A DNA stretch of 64,000 nucleotides. Origin: Ctena decussata (taxonomy: Eukaryota > Mollusca > Bivalvia > Lucinida > Lucinidae). The position numbers and the translations under genes are program-made. Numbering within the stretch: position 1 is the first letter of the stretch; each line of letters begins with the position of its first letter. The stretch is from NCBI GenBank assembly GCA_963989385.1, contig OZ022506.1, forward strand, positions 64,057,434 through 64,121,433. The letters are read 5' to 3'. Of the stretch, positions 57,523-64,000 are shown piece by piece. The notes under the pieces are model-generated. The model had not been told where the DNA came from. It ran no database searches and was given only the letters and a program-made list of their open reading frames with translations.

Positions 57523-57651
57523 CACAGTCTAAATTTTGAATTTGTGACTCTGGTTTAAATAGCACTAACACTAGTCATATGGAGGCCGAGACCTGGGTTA
57601 AAGTCTTGTCCGAAAGATTGTATGAAGAAGGTGAGGATTGTACGTGTGACC

Positions 57652-57854
57652 CAGAGCTCTAGATAAGAGGGCGTATTTGATGATAATTAGGGATAATTTT
57701 TTTTATTTCTCATCGAAACCATATGTTGTGACCCCTCATCTGAACTGTCTGGTCGAGACGGTTCAGATGAGGGGTCACAACATATGTTTTTATGCAGAAT
57801 TAAGTAAAATTATCCCTAATTATCACCAAATACTCCCTCTTATCTAGAGCTCTG
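57652..57854. mobile_element. A-family hairpin MITE
   Basis: CAGAGCTCTAGATAAGAGGG ... GGTCGAGACGGTTC ... ATCTAGAGCTCTG. TGACC flanks both ends (7 bp if the terminal bases are counted). Confidence 0.9.
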
Positions 57855-58319
57855 TGACCCCTGGGTGCATTTACCACTAGATCATCACAGCTCCTCTGAA
57901 ACTTGAAGGACCTATAATGTTGAAAGTGAAGACTAATAAAGTTAATTTGGTGTGTAGACTGACAAGATCATAAATTCTGTTTGCTCAGTGGTGTAAGGTT
58001 CCTTTTAACAACACACCACTCAGGTGATAATTAAGGCTAGGTTTGTCAGGTACAGTTCCATAAAATATTAATCTGCCTGTCCTGGAGAAAATCCACACAT
58101 TCAAATGCAAACAGCATTGGGGCTTCTACCAGGCTGCTATACTATACCATCTGATAGGGTTTTCAAGACTGCACACAGGTTGAGCTGTGCTTCTGTTCAC
58201 TTATTGCGCCATGCTCAGGGTGTTATGTAGTGGCCGTCTTGGTTTCTGTTCCAAAATTACAGAAGACAAGATGATACATGCAGAAGTGACGGCAAAGGCA
58301 AGACAAGCATGTATACACA

Positions 58320-58530
58320 TTAACTCTTTAAGCCCCAGTGACGCAATTAGCAAAATTTGCAAACAGCGTAGATCCTGATGAGGCGGCTCATAATGAGCCG
58401 CGTCATCTGGATCTACACTGTTTGCCCTCTAGTCTTTGAATTCTCAATATAAAAAGTCTTGGACAAGACATTTTTTTAATTTTTGCAGACGTAAATTTTG
58501 TCGTCTGCTTTTTGGTAGTGAAAGAGTTAA
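58320..58530. mobile_element. D-family MITE, complete
   Basis: TTAACTCTTTAAGCCCC and GGTAGTGAAAGAGTTAA ends, TTAA on both; GATGAGGCGGCTCATAATGAG stem; CGTCTGCTTTTTGG near the right end. Confidence 0.88.
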
Positions 58531-59006
58531 AACCCTTTTTAGACTGGAAACACGTTGTGGGAACATATGAAAACAGTTCAGACCCAGTTCAGACGCCGCA
58601 GAACGCGGCTTCTGAAATCTTGTAACCCTCGTTAAATAAAGTCTTTACTTACTTACTTACTGTTTGTTAGCTGACAGGAATTTCTATGCAATACAATAAA
58701 AGTAAGCACATTCATCAGAAATAAATGGACTTATCTAAACGATGAGGATGGACAAGCCCACTAGTCAAAAAGGGTTAACGTAGTACATGTAATAATTAAT
58801 ACATTGTTGGAACCTTCATGGAAACGTGGTGCATATAGTTAAGCTAATTAATGCATCATCTGCTGTGCACACTGTCTTCATATGCCCTTGAGTGCATTTT
58901 CTTGGGAGTCAAGCCATCTTTAGGTAACATTTCCATGTTGAGATGATATAGAGAATTCATTAACGACCTACCAGCAGCCTGTGGATTTTGACTTCTCATC
59001 AACCAA

Positions 59007-59247
59007 GCCCCGAGGTTATAAAACTTTTTTCATGCTCAACTCAGCTGAGCATGAAACTTTCTTTGCTGATAAATATGAAAATGCCAACTAATGTTGGCAT
59101 TTTCATATTCATAAGCAGAGAAAATTTCATACTCAGCTAAACTAAGCAAGAAAACAGCTGTACTTATCAGTAATTTGCTATTTATTAGCAGATAAAGTTT
59201 CATGCTCAGCTGAGTTGAGCATGAAAAAAGTTTTATAACCTCGGGGC
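59007..59247. mobile_element. L-family long-TIR palindrome
   Basis: GCCCCGAGGTTATAAAACTT + TTTTCATGCTCAACTCAGCTGAGCATGAAACTTT is repeated as its perfect complement at the right end (~50 bp). Inside lies ATGAAAATGCCAACTAATGTTGGCATTTTCAT. The tips CATGCTCA..TGAGCATG are palindromes themselves. Single copy in the window. Confidence 0.82.
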
Positions 59248-59310
59248 CAGCTAATGTTGCAAAACAAAGCTGGTAAAAATGAGGTGTTATGGAGCTGAAT
59301 GTGTTACATA

Positions 59311-59670
59311 CTGTATTTATTCGGCTGGGAAAGGGGTGGGGATGGGGGGAGAGGGGGTTGTGGAATGGTATCCCCACCAAAATCTATCATGTAATACTGC
59401 TGCTTTAAGATAATTTTTCTCCTCCCAAACCTAATTGGCTTTTAGTTGGGGGTGGGATGGGGGATGCAACGGTTTTCTTCCCACCAAAACTAGTCGTGTA
59501 TTTTCTGCTTTAGAATGTTTTACCCTTCCAAAAAGGAAAAAAAAAGTCCAAATATCTAGATCTGCCTTGTAAGATGGACCCAGATTTTGGATTGTTTTGT
59601 TGTTGGTGTATGTGTTTGGGCGGGGGGATGCATGTGGGGTGGAGAACTGTTTTTATCCGCAGAAATACGG
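59311..59670. mobile_element. Mariner-like MITE, TA-bounded
   Basis: CTGTATTTATTCGG and CCGCAGAAATACGG ends with TA outside each. The interior is rich in GGGGTGGGG and contains TTACCCTTCCAAAAAGG as in 31269-31471. Confidence 0.55.
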
Positions 59671-60057
59671 TATATCACTACGTTATGATATCGGACAATA
59701 TTGCCTAGACGGTAAAACTTCTTAATATGGAAAGAAGACTGAAATCTGAGTGACGAGAAGGTTTACTAAGAGCAGAGACATTATTTAAACCTACTATTAA
59801 AGACATACACCTGGGCCCACTAGAATATATTACACCAGATGCATTGCAATTTTCTGAAATTTTGTCATTTTATTAGCATTTCTGTCAGGTTACAATGTTC
59901 TGAGTAACCTAGGTGACATTTGAAGGCACGAACTACAGCACGCTTCCACCCCTGGGCTGTCCCTGCTGCTAAGTAGATTCTTTCATATGACACAATTAGT
60001 AGCTTTACTGTATTTCTCAGATATAAGATTAATGTTTTTCTCCCTTATGAAACAATG

Positions 60058-60140
60058 TGTGAAAATCTAGATCTGTCTTTCCAAAAATTGTGAAAAACTA
60101 GATCTGTCTTATAAGACAGATCTAGATTTTCACATTTTTG
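60058..60140. repeat. Inverted and direct repeat of AGATCTGTCTT
   Basis: GTGAAAATCTAGATCTGTCTT, GTGAAAAACTAGATCTGTCTT, then AAGACAGATCTAGATTTTCAC: two direct copies and one perfect complement. Confidence 0.8.
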
Positions 60141-60486
60141 TCTCCCTGCTGCTGGTGGAACCCAGGCATAGGGCATTACTTTTTTCGGGACATCGGCATT
60201 GACAGCGAATACTTTGGTCGAGTTTTACTGGTTGACACTGTTTTATGACAGTACCCAGACAGGCATGACACTGCCTATCTCAGAAGTCTTAGGTTTTATT
60301 CCAATTGTTGCTGTCAAATGTCGAGGGGACATTAGCTCAGCTCAGGACCATCCTTTTTATCCTTTTTATACTTCTTAATGGAAAAAGAAAGTCATAAACT
60401 CTCAGTGTCTTTCAGGAGACTATGAGAGCCCAAAATAAGATTGGATTTTGATTTGAATTCTGCGAGAAGTTTTGTTTTCTCTTCGT

Positions 60487-60615
60487 GTGAAAGATATTGT
60501 GTTCCCTCATTAGAACCTCCTTATTTTAGTGGTACTATTTAGGAGCAACAATATTATGTTTTCATTGAGAAGTAAGGAATGTTATCCCAGAATTTGGTCT
60601 TCAAAATTATACTTA
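60487..60615. mobile_element. Degenerate A-family hairpin
   Basis: AGATATTGTGTTCCCTCATTAGAACC ... ATTATGTTTTCATTGAGAAGTAAGGAATGTTATCCC preserves A-variant spacing; the centre is rearranged. Confidence 0.5.
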
Positions 60616-60680
60616 AAATGGAGGGCTTGACTCTGATAATAGCTTTAACATTTTCTTTGCTTCTGAAGTTAGCCAACCTA

Positions 60681-60856
60681 CCGTTAACACCCTAAATGTA
60701 GAGGAAGAGATGTCTGAGCAAACAGTGTAGACCCAGATCAGACTGCTCCTCAGGAGCAGTCTGATCTGGGTCTACACTGTTTGCCATTTCTCAATAATTT
60801 ATTGAACCTTCTAGAGTTAGTAATATCAGAATCACATTTTAGGATGATTACCGTAA
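60681..60856. mobile_element. TIR MITE with a near-perfect C hairpin
   Basis: ACCGTTAACACCCTAAATG and CATTTTAGGATGATTACCG outer ends; C hairpin at 60718-60784 with GCTCCTCAGGAGC tip. Related to 21930 and 50131 but shorter. Confidence 0.72.
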
Positions 60857-61460
60857 ATGAAGTTGTTACATAGTTTGTAGCATGGCAATATTTAGGGGGA
60901 CTATGGTAGCTGTTATTTGATAGATGTCTTAATGCAAGGCTATTGATTTTGTTTTCTTGAGCTTATCATCTTACTTTTTTGGTGACACCGTTTCTGTCAC
61001 CAGTCTTTCATATTTTTAGGATCGATATTTCTTAATGGTCTGCTTCTTGGATACCGTAAAATGGGTTTTACTTGTGAAAGCTGCATTTACGGGAGTGGTG
61101 GCTTGCTGGTTGAAATAGTTCCCTTTAAACAATATTTGCCTCACAAATCGGATTTATGTCCAATTCTAGACTATAAAAGAACCTTTTCCAAAAAATTCTC
61201 TCTGTTACGTTACCATTTCTGAAAATTTATGCTCATCTCAGATCCCTTCTCATTTAGCTTCACCTTATTTTCACAACATTTTCAAGAAAAAATCTAGTCC
61301 TGGCTTTGAATATTGCTCAAAAGAATGTAAGCCTAAAAATAGCACTGTCTTTCATGACATGTTTCATGCCTCATCTGTGACCTTGACTTTTGATGATGAA
61401 GAGGTTTGGCTTAAATTCTCTTATACTAACTTTGCATAAGCTAAGTTAAGTTTGCAAAGA

Positions 61461-61672
61461 GTTAACCCTTTAAGGGCCAAAAAGCAGACAACAAATTTAT
61501 GTCTGCAATATTTCAAAAAATGATTTGTCCAAGCTATATCATATCAAGAATCCATTGACTATAAAGAGCAAACAGTGAAGATCTAGATGAGGCAGCTCAA
61601 TATGAGCTGCCTCATCAGGATCTACACTGTTTGCAAATTCTGCTAATTTCGTCACTGGTGCTAAAAGAGTTA
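61461..61672. mobile_element. D-family MITE, complete
   Basis: GTTAACCCTTTAAGGGCC and GGTGCTAAAAGAGTTAAC ends; GATGAGGCAGCTCAATATGAG stem; AAAAAGCAGACAACAAATTT near the left end. Confidence 0.86.
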
Positions 61673-61731
61673 ACATTAAATTCAAAAGGAACTGCTTAAA
61701 GAGTTAACATTAAATTCAAAACGGAACTAAG
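61665..61731. repeat. Tandem duplication of the D-element edge, 2 x ~34 bp
   Basis: AGAGTTAACATTAAATTCAA + AAGGAACT occurs twice, the first overlapping the right end of the D element. Confidence 0.75.
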
Positions 61732-62225
61732 TTGTTTAAAAGGAAGCATCACTGTCATACAATAGAAGTTCTTGACCTAAGCCGAGGTCAAGGTTACATT
61801 TTGAATACAAAAAAATCATCATCCACAAACGGTTCATCACATGCACTCAAAAGGTTCATCACATACGCTTACACCCGTGACATCTGTGTGAGGGCTGACT
61901 GTATACAGAGCCTTAGGACTTCGAAGGCCCTGAGCTGCATATGAATAAGCTGGTAAGCTGGCTTATCAGGACATCCACTGCTTGTATTCATATAGTCTAT
62001 CTAGGTCTTGGATTGTCATGCGACTGTCACAGAAATATCAGGTTTCTTCTTATATTGATGTAGAAGTCATAAGAGATACGACTTGACTAAAGATGTCTTG
62101 ATATAGCAGTCGCAAACAGCAAAAAAAATACCCATAAACACATATCATCTCTATATTTGTTCAGTTTGATTAGAGTTTTCCTTGTTCATATCGACAGTGG
62201 CGGATCTTACACAGAATTTGTACAA

Positions 62226-62291
62226 TGAACAGTGAAGACTTAGATCAGACTGTGCACTAGTGCACAGTCTGATCTGAGTCTTCAGTGTTCA
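62226..62291. mobile_element. C-related hairpin, GTGCACTAGTGCAC tip
   Basis: TGAACAGTGAAGACTTAGATC ... GATCTGAGTCTTCAGTGTTCA; only two mismatches over 31-bp arms. Confidence 0.82.
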
Positions 62292-62744
62292 TGTATTCCA
62301 TAAGGCCCTGTTACCTGTGGGCTGCTCGCATTCGTTTATGCTTCCATTTGCTGTAATACTGTAGACGCCAACACAGGAGAAAGCACCGTTATTAAGAAGT
62401 AATTTTGTCGCAATTCTTGGTTTTTAAATCGAAAAAGTAGTGCTTTAAAAGTAGATCTAGTGCTCAAGACAAGTCTTTAGTTTAGAGACTAAGTAAGGCC
62501 TTTAAGGTCGACAACTAGGGGAGGCCCTATGTATGAAACTGTATGAGATACAGTTACAAATATAGAACTTGTGTCTACTTGTTTCCTAAGAAACATAGGC
62601 TGTGTGACTTGAAGAATCAGATTAAAAGAAACTCATCCTCAGAATTTTATTTCACAGTCTGGAACTTTGAAAATTGCTGTGGGATTGAAAGTACATGTAC
62701 TTTTAATAAGGTTGTCATAGACAGAGCATTAAACTAAACAAGCA

Positions 62745-62835
62745 TACTTCCTAAAAGCCAGTAGGAATAGTATGGTTATGTACCGCTGAGCCACTTAGGG
62801 ATGTCATTACGAGAATTGAAACAGAACAGAACCGT
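62745..62835 (+). mobile_element. SINE-like fragment
   Basis: GGTTATGTACCGCTGAGCCACTT ... ACGAGAATTGAAACAGAACAGAACC; tail family of 14640-14740. Confidence 0.5.
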
Positions 62836-62977
62836 ATAAGTACTATTTGGGAGTTGATCCTATGTCTTGGTTAGGGGAAGCAAACAGAAAGTCAGCATAA
62901 GTTGTTCCCCTTCATAAAAATGACAGGTTTTCTTGTAATGTAGCTAAAATAGATATGCATCATGAGTGAAAAATCTT

Positions 62978-63195
62978 TTAACTCTTAAAGCGCCACAAAA
63001 GCAGACGATAAATTTACGTCTGCAAAATTAAAAGAAAAAATCTGTTCAGGTTTTATAATAATGAGAACTCAAAGACAAGAAAGAGGGCAAACAGTGTAGA
63101 TCCAGATGAGGCGGCTCATTATGAGCCGCCTCATCAGGATCTACACTGTTTTCAAATTCACCTACATAATTATGTTTTTGATGCTTTAAAGGTTA
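62978..63195. mobile_element. D-family MITE ending 28 bp before exon 5
   Basis: TTTTAACTCTTAAAGCGCC and GATGCTTTAAAGGTTAA ends; GATGAGGCGGCTCATTATGAG perfect stem; AAAAGCAGACGATAAATTTACG. Confidence 0.86.
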
Positions 63196-63223
63196 AATAT
63201 GGTATTTTGTTGTCTAATTTCAG

Positions 63224-63349
63224 ATCACTCATACAAGGCATCTAGTCCATTGTTACAGACGTCCGCGTTTCATTTCATGTCAGAATCAGACTCGGGTACA
63301 TCATCGACAACGCCACCATCATCGCCCATCAGACAGAAAAATAAAAAAG
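63224..63349 (+). CDS. Exon 5 of the putative E74-like factor (gene continues outside the window)
   Basis: The exon is 126 nt (42 codons), phase 1-1, between CTAATTTCAG and donor GTGAGA at 63350. The carried G plus AT gives Asp, then HSYKASSPLLQTSAFHF, then MSESDSGTSSTTPPSSPIRQ and a basic KNKKG end. The Ser/Asp cluster contains several acidic-directed (CK2-like) sites, and SP/TP sites follow. The basic end is where a DNA-binding region or nuclear signal could begin in the next exon, which is not seen here. A D-family MITE ends 28 bp upstream of the exon, so the branch point may lie in or beside mobile DNA. Confidence 0.78.
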
Positions 63350-64000
63350 GTGAGACTTTAGTGACCCAGGGATCAAGCTAGAGGGAGACCAGGGAGGAGT
63401 TGTCGCCCTGAAACCCTTTTCTGAGCGGAAAGTTTATCTACCCGAATGTTTACCTTTTAACCATAAAAATAAAAATAAATTGTGAACCCTTAACCTAAGA
63501 ACAAAGAATATATAACATCATTTAATTTGCTTTAAAAGAGCTTACATAAAGTGCTGCATAACCTAAAACTGAAAAAAAAAAGGATGAGATGTTGTATAAC
63601 CTAAAACTTATAAAAAAAAAGTAAGGCAGTTTTCCATATGTACTCTAGTATTCAAACACATCACCATTTATATAATTGTCTCTTGGAAAAGTCCATAATT
63701 GCTCTGTCAGAAAAGTGTTTCTTAACTTGTTGGCAAACATTGCAGACCCAGATCAGACTGTTCCTGAGGAGCAGTCTGATCAGGGTCTGCACTGTTAGCT
63801 TTGATACTGCTGTCTAAATATGTATGTTGGGTGACTCTGTACTGGAAACATTCAGCTTTGATTTGAGAGCAGTTATCTAACTTTGAAAGTAATATACATG
63901 TACAATGTACTACTAAAACTGCTTTCAAGTCAAAACATTGCACAACCTGAGAACGCATAATGTGGGGACCATGCAGCATTACGCAGCTTTCTGCAGCTGA
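63350..64000 (+). other. Start of intron 5
   Basis: Begins with donor GTGAGA. Contains one C hairpin; otherwise no feature is recognised before the window ends. Confidence 0.6.
63732..63799. mobile_element. C-family hairpin
   Basis: GCAAACATTGCAGACCCAGA ... GTTCCTGAGGAGC ... CAGGGTCTGCACTGTTAGC. Confidence 0.82.

Larger units (their letters stand above)
53142..63223 (+). other. Intron 4 (10.1 kb)
   Basis: Runs from GTATGT to TTTCAG. It begins with tandem copies of the exon-4 donor region and ends with a MITE. 53380-54028, 54520-55160, 56320-57247, 57860-58319, 59680-60050, 60860-61460 and 61735-62225 show nothing I can name. Confidence 0.65.
3948..63349 (+). other. Gene model: provisional E74-like (ETS family) transcription factor, N-terminal part
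   Basis: Five exons splice into one continuous frame of about 302 codons with no internal stop, and each junction has GT...AG ends. All four internal introns interrupt codons after the first base (phase 1). The joined product is rich in Pro, Ser and Gln, has basic and acidic patches, and has no catalytic fold that I recognise, as expected of the regulatory part of a transcription factor. The block PPSPADSDSGVSSD in exon 3, preceded by a short Leu-Gln helix-like stretch, resembles the PPSPADSGVSD region that I remember from Drosophila E74. The ETS domain would lie downstream of this window. The identity is inference from that similarity only; the splicing structure is seen directly. Introns are 35.4, 10.1, 2.9 and 10.1 kb. 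It could instead be another Ser/Pro-rich nuclear regulator. Confidence 0.6.

Noticed and set aside
1..64000. LTR retrotransposon, LINE or endogenous virus remains
   Set aside because: No RT, integrase or gag-like reading frame and no paired LTRs were recognised in any frame.

Overview
Kind of sequence. This is an AT-rich, intron-dominated eukaryotic nuclear window. It has no bacterial or phage gene organisation, no operons and no long ORFs. Protein coding is limited to five short exons on the + strand, bounded by canonical GT-AG splice sites. Almost everything else is intron packed with short palindromic transposable elements, tRNA-derived SINEs and minisatellites. The mix (tRNA-headed SINEs with a CAATCAATC tail, dense hairpin MITEs, CCGT-satellite elements) resembles a bivalve mollusc, perhaps a venerid-type clam. 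This is inference from repeat style, not from a marker gene. The gene. Exons at 3948-4365, 39763-39894, 49993-50079, 52998-53141 and 63224-63349 join in one open frame of about 302 codons that is still open at the last donor, so the gene continues beyond the window. Every visible junction is phase 1. The product has a proline-rich start with an IKVE SUMO-type site, a basic segment, and low-complexity Ser/Pro regions including the block PPSPADSDSGVSSD. From memory of the family, that block and its setting resemble the regulatory region of the insect ETS factor E74 (Eip74EF). The ETS DNA-binding domain expected of such a protein is not in the window, so the call is provisional. Layout. 1-3947 is upstream sequence or an earlier intron with decayed repeats. 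3948-4365 is the first visible coding exon. 4366-39762 is a 35 kb intron holding most of the mobile DNA, including a 1.74 kb fold-back element at 29043-30778 with a 5-bp target duplication and a 1.63 kb hAT-type element at 36808-38436 with an exact 8-bp duplication. 39895-49992 carries a dense cluster of one ~200-bp hairpin family. 50080-52997 carries a 1.58 kb TIR element full of tandem repeats. 53142-63223 is a 10 kb intron that begins with tandem copies of the exon-4 donor region and ends in a MITE that stops 28 bp before the next exon. 63350-64000 is the start of another intron. Repeat families (labels are mine). A: ~200-bp hairpins ending CAGAGCTCTAGATAAGAG with intact 5-8-bp duplications. 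C: ~67-bp hairpins beginning GCAAACAGTGTAGAC. D: ~210-bp TTAA-bounded MITEs with a C-like stem. E: ~66-bp TTAA-bounded palindromes. F: ~235-bp elements bounded by TGAGCCGCGAC and its complement. G: tRNA-derived SINEs. J, K, L: other palindromes. There are also several TA-bounded mariner-like MITEs. No transposase or reverse transcriptase reading frame was recognised, so all appear non-autonomous. C, D and F share related hairpin arms, which suggests a modular hairpin superfamily.
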